DNA of 64,000 nucleotides from Massilia sp. PDC64 (GCF_900101265.1 NZ_FMZS01000007.1:1-64000); one strand, 5' to 3'. Counted from the first letter of the stretch, positions 36,849 through 46,241 are shown. The notes: generated from the sequence alone by a model not told the origin. Program-made: numbers and translations.

Positions 36849-37952
36849 TCAGTCTTCTAGAAGAACTCCTCCGCTGTACAAACTCAGGAAATCGGCCACT
36901 TTGAGATCTAACGATCTTTTTACCAGCACCTCTTTTCTCTTCTTAAATAAATGTGTGAGCAAGTCCCTTCTTTCTTTTTCGACACCATAATGCAGCATAC
37001 GATGACAGGTCGCACACAAACATACAACATTCTCCACAACATCCAATGGGTGGAAAAACTTGAGCTGGTGAGATATCGGAATCAAATGATGAGCTTCAAC
37101 GTATCGGTGTTTTTTCGCTCTTGATGTGAATGTCCAATGCTCCGCATTTATTTCGCATTTAAAATCAGCCATGCGAATTGCTTGCGCTGCAACAATGGGG
37201 GAACGATTAAAAGTTGGCTTTCCGGAAGACGACAACGCATCGCCCCAAAATTCTTCTGAGGAGATATTTTCTTTTAAAGCTTGCGGCGACGCAGCCTTTT
37301 CCAATACGACCTGCTGGAACTCATTTTCACTTACCGATATTAGTGAGTGTAAATTTTTCCCTACTTTTTTAAAAATTTTCTCGTAATAGCCTAGCAACAA
37401 ATTTAAATGACCGAAAAACACATCGTCAGTCGGTAAGCTGTGCGCATCATATTTAAAACTTACAATAGCGGCTGCCTCATAGCCCCGCCCCAAATCCCCT
37501 GTTGACGAAAGATCTATTGATCCGAGATGAGCCTCAGGATCACATTCAAGGTGCGTGATCGCTTTCAAAGCAGCTTCACGCATTTTTCTTAAAGCAAATG
37601 TCTTTGTGTATAACTGTTCTACGGCAGTAATCCCTTGATTGAGACTGAGGTAACAACTGCTCATATTCTCGGAAAACAAAAGAACAATGTAATATCCATT
37701 CTCTGCATTTTCGGTTATTTCTTTTCGGAATATACCTACCCAAGGCACTCGAGCAATATTACCGTTACCAATTGACCCCTTCACCTTAAAGAGATGAGCC
37801 AAACCAATCTTATGTAAATAGGTCTCAATGAGACGTGGGATTTGAAGCAATAACGCATTTTGGTCAGGCGTTCCAATAACGTTTGCCCTACCATGCAACC
37901 GAAGGCGAGTTGAAAAATAGTTATCAAAGACATCCAGAAGAGGTTTTTCCAT
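36849..37952 (-). CDS. McrB-N (DUF3578)-HNH putative modification-dependent nuclease
   Basis: A 367-residue protein. The N-terminal half has the McrB N-terminal/DUF3578 pattern (VKGSIGNGNIARVPWVGIF, then ENGYYIVLLFSENMSSCYLS). The C-terminal part is an HNH nuclease (YVEAHHLIPISHQLKFF, ENVVCLCATCHRMLH). This arrangement is known in stand-alone restriction enzymes that recognise modified DNA. Base composition is strikingly AT-rich against its neighbours, with A/T third positions, so it was probably acquired. No methyltransferase or ATPase partner is adjacent. It is flanked by the depolymerase repeats. Confidence 0.85.
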   Translation of the reverse strand: MEKPLLDVFDNYFSTRLRLHGRANVIGTPDQNALLLQIPRLIETYLHKIGLAHLFKVKGSIGNGNIARVPWVGIFRKEITENAENGYYIVLLFSENMSSCYLSLNQGITAVEQLYTKTFALRKMREAALKAITHLECDPEAHLGSIDLSSTGDLGRGYEAAAIVSFKYDAHSLPTDDVFFGHLNLLLGYYEKIFKKVGKNLHSLISVSENEFQQVVLEKAASPQALKENISSEEFWGDALSSSGKPTFNRSPIVAAQAIRMADFKCEINAEHWTFTSRAKKHRYVEAHHLIPISHQLKFFHPLDVVENVVCLCATCHRMLHYGVEKERRDLLTHLFKKRKEVLVKRSLDLKVADFLSLYSGGVLLED

Positions 37953-38077
37953 GCCAATCGTGTCAAAAAAAGATATTGAACAAGATTAGCATTTTTTATT
38001 GAACAGAGAAACCTAGTAGTCCTTCATCTCCTAGGTCTCAAAACTGTCACTCTTCGCGGTACTTCCATCAATGGAAA

Positions 38078-39289
38078 TCAGCTACAGCTTCCGTACGCGT
38101 AATACGCCGCCGACGTCTGCCTCACATCCGTATAAGCGGTGACCATGTAATACCCGAGATACTGGTTCGAATTCTTCGCATACACCTGCCCATCCGCGCC
38201 GATATAAGCCCGGCCGGCCGACACATGCGACACATTGCTGGCATACCAGTGACTGCACGTGAACGGCGCCGCCGCGTTGCCGCTGACGACCTTGTCGATC
38301 ATGGTCTTGATGGCGACCATCTGCCCGCCGCTCTTGGCCGGGAAATTCACGTCCTCGTAACCCCACCAATCCCAGCACCCGCCCGGATTGTTCGCGGTGA
38401 CGATCGTTTGCGGATACAGCACGATGATGTTGTTCGTATCGGCCCAACGGTTATAGCCCGCGTTCTGGTAAAAGGCCGTGCCGACGACGGAGGCGCTTTG
38501 CAGGCAGCCGTGGAAAGCCACGTGCAGCCGGCACGATTGTCCCGCGGCGCAGCTCGCCGGCACGTAGGCGTAGCCGCTGCTCGCCATGCTGTAGACATTC
38601 GGATTGAAGTTGCCCCAGAAAACGGACTGGTCGAAGTTGATGAAGCTGCCGCTTAACGTCCCTGTATTCTTGGGATTCAACGGCCCATAAATCCATTTCA
38701 GGATCTCGCCCGCCGTATCGAAGTTGCAGTTGTTGACGTACGGGCTGCCATTGATGGCGCAGCCGTTGCCGAAGAAATCCGTCGGGATCGAATGCTCGGC
38801 CGCGAGATTGTTCTTGTAATAGATATTGGTGGCCGGGAGGTAGTTGCCGTACATCGTCTTGAGATCGTCCATGACGGGCTGGCGCACCGTGGAATCGATC
38901 GTCCCGGACAGCAGATAGACCTTCGACGCGGCCATATTGCTGGTCGGGTCGATATAGCCATTGCCCGACCACGTATTCACCACCGAAATCAGGTACGGCA
39001 GATTGCGCGAACCGGTATTGGCCATGCACGGGCCCACCGAGATCGCGACATTCCCCTGCGAACAGTAGACGGGCCCGCCGGCGATGATGCCCGCGCCCTT
39101 TTTCACCGTTTTCGAATACGCGAAATGCATCTGCGCCGCCATGTGGGCGCCGGACGAGAAGCCGGACACCGACACGTCGTTCACGCTGACGTTGTACTTG
39201 GGGAGTGCGACGACCGCCGCGAAGGCGCTCGTGCCGAGAAAGCCAATGAGGATGCCGGCAAGATGCCTTGCCCTGATCAGGATGGTCAT
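38078..39289 (-). CDS. Extracellular PHA depolymerase (catalytic domain type 2)
   Basis: A 403-residue secreted enzyme: signal peptide (about residues 1-24), then the catalytic domain with GFSSG early in the chain (Ser45), the placement seen in type 2 depolymerases. HVAFHGCLQSASVVG is the oxyanion part and CGGC-like cysteines form disulfides. The C-terminal 50 residues (YASNVSHVSAGRAY, then NQYLGYYMVTAYTDVRQTSA) are the usual end module. It hydrolyses short-chain polyhydroxyalkanoate. It is divergent from the TonB-receptor gene. Confidence 0.88.
   Translation of the reverse strand: MTILIRARHLAGILIGFLGTSAFAAVVALPKYNVSVNDVSVSGFSSGAHMAAQMHFAYSKTVKKGAGIIAGGPVYCSQGNVAISVGPCMANTGSRNLPYLISVVNTWSGNGYIDPTSNMAASKVYLLSGTIDSTVRQPVMDDLKTMYGNYLPATNIYYKNNLAAEHSIPTDFFGNGCAINGSPYVNNCNFDTAGEILKWIYGPLNPKNTGTLSGSFINFDQSVFWGNFNPNVYSMASSGYAYVPASCAAGQSCRLHVAFHGCLQSASVVGTAFYQNAGYNRWADTNNIIVLYPQTIVTANNPGGCWDWWGYEDVNFPAKSGGQMVAIKTMIDKVVSGNAAAPFTCSHWYASNVSHVSAGRAYIGADGQVYAKNSNQYLGYYMVTAYTDVRQTSAAYYAYGSCS
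38088..38171 (-). repeat. Intact partner of the 84-bp depolymerase repeat
   Basis: This is the last coding part of the depolymerase gene and the source copy for the remnant at 36731-36814. Together the two form direct repeats around the 1.3-kb AT-rich segment with the McrB-N/HNH gene. Confidence 0.85.
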
Positions 39290-39398
39290 GGTGTCTCCGA
39301 TTGTTCTATAGGTTTGACCCGGATCAGCTTAGTTGAGGCTTACCGATGTGCAAGCGCAAAGCGATGTGCGCCTGCGATCAGGCGACTGTGCAAAAAAC

Positions 39399-39436
39399 GT
39401 CATCAATCGGTCACGCGACCGTCATCGCGCAGTCAT
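39399..39436 (+). promoter_or_regulatory. Tandem Pho box (four 11-bp-phased half sites)
   Basis: GTCAT, GTCAC, GTCAT and GTCAT start at 39399, 39410, 39421 and 39432, exactly 11 bp apart, the spacing of PhoB half sites. A -10-like GTTAAT at 39445-39450 lies about ten bases downstream of the last half-site. The next gene, at 39486, is a TonB-dependent receptor coupled to a glycerophosphodiesterase. The spacer bases are GC-rich rather than A/T-rich, so the sites may be weaker than the E. coli consensus. Confidence 0.7.
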
Positions 39437-39485
39437 GCCACAAAGTTAATCTGCCGACCACTTTTAACCTTTCGGCAATCCACTA

Positions 39486-41864
39486 ATGACTCGCACCGTT
39501 TACTTCGCACCTTCCCTGATCGCCATCGCCGCCGCCACGCTGTGCGCATCGCTCGCGCACGCAACCCCGGCCGAGGACCTCCCGGCGACCGCAGCCGATG
39601 TCCCCGGCGTTCAGGACACGACGCCCAACGGCGCCATCGCCACCGTCGAAATCTCCACGCGCAAGACGCGCTCGTCGGTCGCGCTGTCCGGCGCGGAGAT
39701 GCAGAAGGTGCTGCCCGGCGTGAATCCGCTGAAGGCGCTGCAGTCGCTGCCGGGCGTGAGCTTCCAGACGGCCGACCCGTGGGGCAACAACGAGCAGAAC
39801 CTGTCGCTGTTCATCCACGGCTTCAATGGCCAGCAGCTGGGCTACACGATGGATGGCGTGCCGCTCGGCGACCAGCAGTACGGCAACTACAACGGCCTGG
39901 CGCCGCAGCGCGCGCTCACCAGCGAGAACGTCAAAAGCGTCGTGCTGTCGACCGGTGCGGGCGACCTCGGCACGCCGTCGACGAGCAACCTGGGCGGCAC
40001 CATCGAGACCTATTCGCGCGACCCGTCCGCCAGCCGCAACATCAACGTGCAACAGACGTTGGGCAGCCATAGCGCCACCCGCACGTTCATCCGCTTCGAT
40101 TCCGGCGACCTCGGTGGCGGCAACAGCTTTTACCTGTCCGGCCTGCACCACGAAGCGAAAGCGTGGGATTTCAACGGCCGCCAGAGCAACGACCAGTTCA
40201 ACGCGAAATTCGTGCACCAGGGCGATGCGGGCAAGCTGACGGTGTTCGTCGACTGGTCCGACAAGACGGAGCCGAACGAAGACTCGACCCTGCACAAGGC
40301 CGGCACGCCGTCGCCGTACACGCGCCCCTTCCTGTACCCGGACTTCGCGGGCGCCCTCGCCTACCTGGATTCGCAGGAAAACAAGGACGCCAAGGAGAAC
40401 TTCCGCAACTACTACAGCGACGCGCAGCGCACGGATAAACTGGCGTACGCGAAGTACGAGGCATACCTCACCGACAACCTGACCTGGTCGAACCAGTACT
40501 ACTTTCACCACAACGATGGTGTCGGCGTCGTCGCCGGTCCCATCCAGCAAGCCGGCCTGCCCGGTCTCTTCAAGGTCTACTTCCCCAACCAGGATCTCAA
40601 GACGGTCTTCGGCAATTCGGGCTACGCCACGCGCACGACGGAATACAAGATCAACCGCCAGGGCTGGCTGTCGAACGTACGCTGGGATCTCGGCGACCAC
40701 CTCGTGCAGGGCGGCCTCTGGTTCGAGCACAACAACTCCGGCGCGTACCGCCGCTGGTATGCCCTCGACGTGAACCATCCCAGCACGCCGTACGAGCGCC
40801 CCAGCAATCCCCTGATCACGCAGTACGGCAGCGACATCGACAACAAGGTCGTGCAGCTGTACCTGCAGGACGAGTGGAAGCTGCGGCCGGACATCACGCT
40901 GCAGGGCGGCTTCAAGTCGAGCCTGCAGTTCGCGGAGGGCCGCTTCCCCGTGAACCAGCTACCGGCCGCGATCAGCAGCACGGCGACAGGCGGTCTGCCG
41001 GAAGGGAAGATCGATACGAAAAAATGGTTCCTGCCGCAGATCGGCGCACGCTGGGACGTGTCGTCGACCGACCAGCTGTTCGCCAACATCCAGAAGAACA
41101 TGCGCCAGTACGTGACGTATGGCGGCGGCGGAAATTCGCCGTGGAGCCTGTCGTCGCAGGCCGCGTTCGACTATTTCAAGGCGCACGCGAAGCCGGAGAC
41201 GTCGGTGACGTATGAGGCGGGCCTGCGCGATTCGCGCAACCTGGACCTCGGCCCGCTCACCGCGTTCGACGGCCAGGTCGCGCTGTACCACGTGACCTTC
41301 CGCGACCGCCAGCTCGCGATCAGCTCGAACCCGATCATCACGTCGTTCGCGGGCGGCACGACGATCTTGTCCAACGTGGGCACCGTCAAGACGGACGGCG
41401 TCGACGTGGCCGGCACGTTCCACTTCGGCCGCGCGTTCTCGTTCTACGACGGCATCTCGTACAACCGCTCCAAGTACAAGGACAGCTACCTGTCCGGCAC
41501 GACGCTCGTCCCGACGGCCGGCAAGACCGTGCCGAACACGCCTGAGTGGATGAACAAGTTCATCGCCACCGCGAAGTTCGGCGACGTCGAGACGCAGCTG
41601 TCGGGCGATTATGTCGGCAAGCGCTACGCCACCTACACGAACGACCTGGACGTGCCGGGCTACTTTCTCATGGGCCTGTCCGTCTCGGGTAAAGTGCCGC
41701 TGTCGATGGCGTTCGTGAAAAACCTGCGCTGGTCGGTCAGCGTGACCAACCTGCTGAACCGCGAAGGCCCGCTGCAGCCGGTCGTGGGCCAGGCGAGCGG
41801 CAGCTATGCGACGTACCCGATCCCGCCCCGCATGGGCTTCTTCACCCTGAAGGCCGACATCTGA
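39486..41864 (+). CDS. TonB-dependent outer-membrane receptor
   Basis: A 792-residue receptor. The signal peptide ends near residue 26 (SLAHA), followed by a plug domain (NPLKALQSLPGVSFQTADPW, then GGTIETYSRDP) and a 22-strand barrel ending with an aromatic-poor strand (PPRMGFFTLKADI). It would take up a large solute using TonB energy. The four phased Pho-box half-sites upstream and the coupled glycerophosphodiesterase suggest an organophosphate or glycerophosphodiester ligand (inference). Siderophore uptake is the alternative. Confidence 0.88.
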   Translation: MTRTVYFAPSLIAIAAATLCASLAHATPAEDLPATAADVPGVQDTTPNGAIATVEISTRKTRSSVALSGAEMQKVLPGVNPLKALQSLPGVSFQTADPWGNNEQNLSLFIHGFNGQQLGYTMDGVPLGDQQYGNYNGLAPQRALTSENVKSVVLSTGAGDLGTPSTSNLGGTIETYSRDPSASRNINVQQTLGSHSATRTFIRFDSGDLGGGNSFYLSGLHHEAKAWDFNGRQSNDQFNAKFVHQGDAGKLTVFVDWSDKTEPNEDSTLHKAGTPSPYTRPFLYPDFAGALAYLDSQENKDAKENFRNYYSDAQRTDKLAYAKYEAYLTDNLTWSNQYYFHHNDGVGVVAGPIQQAGLPGLFKVYFPNQDLKTVFGNSGYATRTTEYKINRQGWLSNVRWDLGDHLVQGGLWFEHNNSGAYRRWYALDVNHPSTPYERPSNPLITQYGSDIDNKVVQLYLQDEWKLRPDITLQGGFKSSLQFAEGRFPVNQLPAAISSTATGGLPEGKIDTKKWFLPQIGARWDVSSTDQLFANIQKNMRQYVTYGGGGNSPWSLSSQAAFDYFKAHAKPETSVTYEAGLRDSRNLDLGPLTAFDGQVALYHVTFRDRQLAISSNPIITSFAGGTTILSNVGTVKTDGVDVAGTFHFGRAFSFYDGISYNRSKYKDSYLSGTTLVPTAGKTVPNTPEWMNKFIATAKFGDVETQLSGDYVGKRYATYTNDLDVPGYFLMGLSVSGKVPLSMAFVKNLRWSVSVTNLLNREGPLQPVVGQASGSYATYPIPPRMGFFTLKADI

Positions 41865-42970
41865 TGATGCACACGATCTTCCCGCGCCGGCGCTTCCTCA
41901 AGGCGACGGCCGCGCTGGCCGCTCTGCCCGCACTGGCATCCGCCCAGCCGCCGAAAGCGACCGTGTACGCGCACCGCGGCGCGAGCGCGCTGCGGCCCGA
42001 GCACACGCTGGCGTCGTACGCGAAGGCCATCGAGGACGGCGCCGACTTCGTCGAGCCGGACCTCGTTGCCACGAAGGACGGCGTGCTGGTCGCGCGCCAC
42101 GAGAACGCGATCACGGACACGACGGACGTCGCCACGCGGCCCGAGTTCGCATCGCGCAAAACCCGTAAAACCATCGACGGCGAGGCGCACGACGGCTGGT
42201 TCGTCTCCGACTTCACGTTCGCGGAACTCAAGACGCTGCGCGCCGTGGAGCGCCTGCCGAAGATGCGCGGCACCGCGTACGACGGTCAGTTCCAGATCGT
42301 GAGCTTCGAAGAGATCATCGACTTCGTGGCGGCGGAAGCGGCCGCGCGCGGGCGCACGATCGGCCTCATTCCGGAGCTGAAGCACTCGACGTGGTTCGCG
42401 CGCGAAGGCCTGGCGCTGGAAGACCGGTTCGTCTCGACCCTGAAGGCGCACGCATACACCCGGCGCGCGCCCGTCGTCGTGCAATCGTTCGAGGTCGCGA
42501 ACCTGAAAGCCTTGCGCAAGGCGGGCCTCGGCAAGCCGGCCAACGTGACCCTGGCCCAGCTGGTGATCGCGGGCGGTGCTTACGACAAGGCGCGTCCCGC
42601 CGACGTGGCCGCGCACGGCGGCAGCCTGACGTACGGCGAGATGGTCACGGCACGCGGCCTGCGCGACATCGCGGCGTATGCCGACGTCGTCGCGCCGAAC
42701 ACGCGCGCCGTGATCCCGCTCGGGAAGGACGAGCGCCTGGCCGCGCCGACGGCGCTCGTCGCGGATGCGCACAAGGCGGGCTTGCAGGTCGTCGTCTGGA
42801 CCTTCCGTCCGGAGAACGCGTTCCTCGCGGCCGACTTCAGGAGCGACGCGGGCCCGGCCGCGCGCCATGACGCGGGCTCGGTCGCGGAGATTCGGCGCTA
42901 TCTCGAGACGGGCATCGACGGCCTGTTCTCGGACGATTCCGCGCTGGCCCGCAAGGCCATCGACGGCTGA
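41864..42970 (+). CDS. Periplasmic glycerophosphodiester phosphodiesterase
   Basis: A 368-residue secreted enzyme: a Tat-type twin-arginine start (RRRFLKATAALAA), then the GDPD fold with HRGASALRPEHTLASY (His37) and metal residues in VEPDLVATKDGVLVARHE. The second catalytic histidine is in that HE pair. It splits glycerophosphodiesters to glycerol-3-phosphate and an alcohol. Its start overlaps the receptor stop (TGATG), so it is coupled to the receptor and probably shares its Pho control. Confidence 0.92.
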   Translation: MMHTIFPRRRFLKATAALAALPALASAQPPKATVYAHRGASALRPEHTLASYAKAIEDGADFVEPDLVATKDGVLVARHENAITDTTDVATRPEFASRKTRKTIDGEAHDGWFVSDFTFAELKTLRAVERLPKMRGTAYDGQFQIVSFEEIIDFVAAEAAARGRTIGLIPELKHSTWFAREGLALEDRFVSTLKAHAYTRRAPVVVQSFEVANLKALRKAGLGKPANVTLAQLVIAGGAYDKARPADVAAHGGSLTYGEMVTARGLRDIAAYADVVAPNTRAVIPLGKDERLAAPTALVADAHKAGLQVVVWTFRPENAFLAADFRSDAGPAARHDAGSVAEIRRYLETGIDGLFSDDSALARKAIDG

Positions 42971-43002
42971 CCACCGCCGGGCGCGGCGTGTACCATGTGC
43001 GC

Positions 43003-43635
43003 ATGACCTACCGCCTCGCCCTGTTCGACTTCGACGGCACGCTCGCCGACTCGTTCCCCTTCGTCCTCAGTGTCTTCAACACGATCGCCGACCGGCACGG
43101 CTTTCGCCGCATCGACGTCGCGCGCGCGGACGAGTTGCGCCACCTCCACGTGCGCCAGATGATGGACCACGTCGGCATGCCGGCCTGGAAACTGCCGCTC
43201 GCCTCGAAGACCTTCATGGCGATGATGCGCGACAGCGCCCACGCGATTCCCCTGTTCGACGGCATCGCGGACGCGCTGCGCCACCTGCACGACCGGGGCG
43301 TCGTGCTCACCGTCGTCTCGTCGAATGCCGAGCACAACGTGCGCGCCGTGCTGGGGCCGGAGCTGGCGGCGCTGATCCGGCGCTTCGAGTGCGGCATGTC
43401 CGTGTTCGGCAAGGCGAGCCGCATCCGCGCCGTGCTCAAGGCCTGCGGCGTGGCGCCCGCCGATGCCATCTACATTGGCGACCAAGCGACGGATGCGGAG
43501 GCCGCGCAAAAAGCCGGCGTGGCGTTCGGCGCCGTCCACTGGGGCATTGCCACGACCGACGCGCTACGGGCGCAGCCATGTGCCACCGAGTTCGTCACGC
43601 CGGCCGACCTGCGCCGGATCGCCTCTCCCTCCTGA
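43003..43635 (+). CDS. HAD-family hydrolase (phosphoglycolate-phosphatase-like)
   Basis: A 210-residue cytoplasmic phosphatase with DFDGTLADSFPF (nucleophile Asp), TVVSSN, the Lys in FGKASRIRAV and IYIGDQATDAEAA as motif IV. The closest relatives are the Gph/HAD-IA type. A GTG at 42988 adds five residues; ATG 43003 is preferred. It lies 33 bases after the glycerophosphodiesterase and may join the phosphate-scavenging group. Confidence 0.87.
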   Translation: MTYRLALFDFDGTLADSFPFVLSVFNTIADRHGFRRIDVARADELRHLHVRQMMDHVGMPAWKLPLASKTFMAMMRDSAHAIPLFDGIADALRHLHDRGVVLTVVSSNAEHNVRAVLGPELAALIRRFECGMSVFGKASRIRAVLKACGVAPADAIYIGDQATDAEAAQKAGVAFGAVHWGIATTDALRAQPCATEFVTPADLRRIASPS

Positions 43636-43664
43636 TCCACCTTCGGCACAGCCCGGCGGGTGCC

Positions 43665-43693
43665 TTGAAGAAAAATACTTCGCATGCTAAACT
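43665..43693 (+). promoter_or_regulatory. Promoter of the MarR-FUSC operon
   Basis: -35 TTGAAG (43665-43670), a 17-base spacer and -10 TAAACT (43688-43693). An inverted pair AAATACTT (43673-43680) and AAGTATTT (43719-43726) brackets the start region, and CGCAT is repeated at 43681 and 43696. MarR autorepression through these arms is inferred. Confidence 0.6.
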
Positions 43694-43738
43694 TTCGCAT
43701 ATCAACAGTGGACAAGCAAAGTATTTACGCAAAACAAC

Positions 43739-44191
43739 ATGCACCTCACCGACCAGACCCTGAGCAGTCTCACCGCCGCGCTGACCCACGCGTCGCGCGC
43801 CTACCGTGCCGCCGCCGACAAGGTCGCGTCCGACTTCGGCCTGTCCCAGGCGACCGGGCTGCCGGTGCTGGTCATCCACCGCTTCGGCGAGAACGGGGTA
43901 CGGCCGGGCATCCTCGCCGAGACGCTGAGCCTGGAGGCGTCGTCGCTCGTGCGCGTCGTCGACCACCTGATCGAATCGGGCCTGGTGGCGCGCCATGAAG
44001 ATCCGCAGGACCGCCGCGCCAAGATCCTGCGCCTGACCGACGAGGGCCTGAAAACGGCCGCCCTGATGGACCAGGCGCTGACGCCCTTCCGTCGCAAGCT
44101 GTTCGGGCAGTTCGATGCGGCCGACGTCGAAGCGACGCTGCGCGTCCTGTCCGGCCTGCCGACGGCCATCGCCACGATCCAGGCCGCATGA
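43739..44191 (+). CDS. MarR-family transcriptional regulator
   Basis: A 150-residue winged-helix regulator: recognition region LSLEASSLVRVVDHLIESGL and wing DPQDRRAKILRLTDEGL. It precedes an aromatic-acid-type efflux operon with a 4-base ATGA overlap to the FUSC gene and probably represses it until a phenolic ligand is present. LysR regulators are more usual for aaeXAB; MarR control is common in Burkholderiales. Confidence 0.9.
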   Translation: MHLTDQTLSSLTAALTHASRAYRAAADKVASDFGLSQATGLPVLVIHRFGENGVRPGILAETLSLEASSLVRVVDHLIESGLVARHEDPQDRRAKILRLTDEGLKTAALMDQALTPFRRKLFGQFDAADVEATLRVLSGLPTAIATIQAA

Positions 44192-46230
44192 ACTGGCCAA
44201 CCCGGTCGGAGATACTGTTCTCCGTCAAGTCATTCGCGGCAGCGATGCTCTCGGTCTATGTATCGATGCGCATCGGACTGCCGCGACCGTTTTGGGCGAT
44301 GATGACCGCCTATATCTGCGCCGCGCCGTTCGCCGGACCGACCCGTTCCAAGGGCCTGTACCGCGCGGGCGGCACGGTGCTCGGCGCCATCGCCGTCACG
44401 TTCCTCGTGCCGCGCCTGATCAATTCCCCTGAGCTGTTGTCGCTGACCCTGGCGCTGTGGATCGCCGGCTGCCTGTACGTCTCGCTGCTGGACCGCACGC
44501 CGCGCTCGTACATGCTGATGCTGGGCGGTTATACCGCCGGTCTCATCGCCTTCCCCGCCGTGAACGAACCGGCCGCCATCTTCGACATCGCCCTCGCGCG
44601 CGTGGAAGAAATCCTCCTCGGGATCACGTGTGCCACCGTCGTGCACAGCCTCGTGCTGCCGCAGCCGTTCGGTCCGATGCTGGTGGCGCGGCTGGACAAT
44701 GCCGTGCGCGACGCCCAGCACTGGATCCGCGACGCACTGAACCCGGCCGGCGACGCGCGCAGCGCCGGCGACCGCCGCAAGCTCGCGGGCGACATCACGG
44801 AGATGCGCCTGATGACCACGCACCTACCGTTCGACACGTCGCACCTGCGCTGGACGGAGAAGGCGGTCAACGCGCTGCAGGAACGCCTGGCCGCGTTCGT
44901 GCCCATCGTCTCGGGCGTGGAAGACCGCCTGACGGCACTGCGCGACCTGGGCGCCACCGAGGTGTCGGAACGTTGGAACGCGCTGCTGCGCGACGTCGTC
45001 GCCCTCACGGAGACCCCGAAGGACGTGGCCATCGATGCGCAGGGCGCGGCACTGCGCGCCCGCATCGACACGCTCGAACCGCAGGTCGACGAGACGCTCG
45101 GGTGGACCGGCATGATCGAAGTGAACCTGGCCGCGCGGCTGCGGCGCCTGATCGAGATCTGCGTCGAGACGCGTACCCTGCGCCAGCACATCGACGCCGG
45201 CGTGCACGGTCGCCTGCCCGAGGCCGTGCGCCACCTGCCGGGCGTGCCGGTGAGCGCGCTGCACCTGGACCGCGGCATGGCCGCGCTGTCCGCATTCGCC
45301 GCCGCCCTCGCCGTGCTGGCCTGCTGCGCATTCTGGATCCTGACCGGCTGGCCGGCCGGTGCCGCCGCCCCGATGATGACGGCCGTGTTGTGCTGCTTCT
45401 TCTCCACGCAGGACGACCCGGTGCCGTTCATCAAGACCTTCATGTGGTATTCGATCTATGCGATCCCGCTGTCGGCCGTGTACCTGCTGGGCATCCTGCC
45501 GGCCGTGCACAATTTCGAATCCTTCGTTCTCGCGTGCGCCCCGACCTTCCTCATCCTGGGCGTCTTCCTTGCGCGGCCCTCGACGTTCGGCCGCGCCATG
45601 CCTTTCCTGTTCGCGATCTGCGGGACGCTGGCCATGGTCGACACGCACAACGCCGACATGGTGTCGTTCGTGAACAGCACGCTGGCGCAGGTCGTCGGCT
45701 ACGTCGCCGCCGCCGTCACGACGAGCGTGTTCCGCCGCGTGGGCGCCGGCTGGACGGCGCGCCGCCTGCTCAAGGCGGGCTGGAGCGAGCTGTCGCGCAT
45801 GGGCAAGGGCGAGCACGTGCCGTCGCTGCCGGAATTCTCGGCGCGCATGGTCGACCGCGTCGGCCAGCTGACCCCGCGCCTCGCGCTGGCCGGCAAGGAC
45901 CAGGACCTGCAGGCCGTCGACGCCCTGCGCGACCTGCGCATCGGCCTGAACATGACCCTGCTGCAAAACGTGCGCGCGCGGCTGGGCCGGGGCGAAGCGG
46001 CCGTCGGCCCGCTGATGAAGCAGCTGTCGCGCCATTTCGCGCTGCGCCCGCGGGTCGACTCCGGTTGCGAACGCAGCCTGCTGGACACGCTCGACAACGC
46101 CTTGCGCGCCATCTGCGCCGGCGAACGCGACGCGGCCCAGCGGGAAGCCCTGGCGGCCCTCACCGGCATGCGGCGCGACCTGTTTCCCAAGGCGGCGGCT
46201 TATCAGCCGTCGCTGGCAACTGCAATCTGA
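44188..46230 (+). CDS. FUSC-family inner-membrane efflux protein (AaeB-like)
   Basis: A 680-residue transporter. Two hydrophobic regions of about six helices each (around residues 10-150 and 360-510) frame a long cytosolic helical segment; the second copy contains GWPAGAAAPMMTAVLCCFFST, the FUSC hallmark. It exports aromatic acids such as p-hydroxybenzoate or fusaric acid together with the adaptor and outer-membrane genes downstream. Confidence 0.9.
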   Translation: MNWPTRSEILFSVKSFAAAMLSVYVSMRIGLPRPFWAMMTAYICAAPFAGPTRSKGLYRAGGTVLGAIAVTFLVPRLINSPELLSLTLALWIAGCLYVSLLDRTPRSYMLMLGGYTAGLIAFPAVNEPAAIFDIALARVEEILLGITCATVVHSLVLPQPFGPMLVARLDNAVRDAQHWIRDALNPAGDARSAGDRRKLAGDITEMRLMTTHLPFDTSHLRWTEKAVNALQERLAAFVPIVSGVEDRLTALRDLGATEVSERWNALLRDVVALTETPKDVAIDAQGAALRARIDTLEPQVDETLGWTGMIEVNLAARLRRLIEICVETRTLRQHIDAGVHGRLPEAVRHLPGVPVSALHLDRGMAALSAFAAALAVLACCAFWILTGWPAGAAAPMMTAVLCCFFSTQDDPVPFIKTFMWYSIYAIPLSAVYLLGILPAVHNFESFVLACAPTFLILGVFLARPSTFGRAMPFLFAICGTLAMVDTHNADMVSFVNSTLAQVVGYVAAAVTTSVFRRVGAGWTARRLLKAGWSELSRMGKGEHVPSLPEFSARMVDRVGQLTPRLALAGKDQDLQAVDALRDLRIGLNMTLLQNVRARLGRGEAAVGPLMKQLSRHFALRPRVDSGCERSLLDTLDNALRAICAGERDAAQREALAALTGMRRDLFPKAAAYQPSLATAI

Positions 46231-46241
46231 AAGGAGATCCG

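Noticed and set aside
36849..37952. Complete restriction-modification system or mobile element around the McrB-N/HNH gene
   Set aside because: No methyltransferase, McrC, integrase or transposase is adjacent; only the flanking repeat and base composition suggest transfer.
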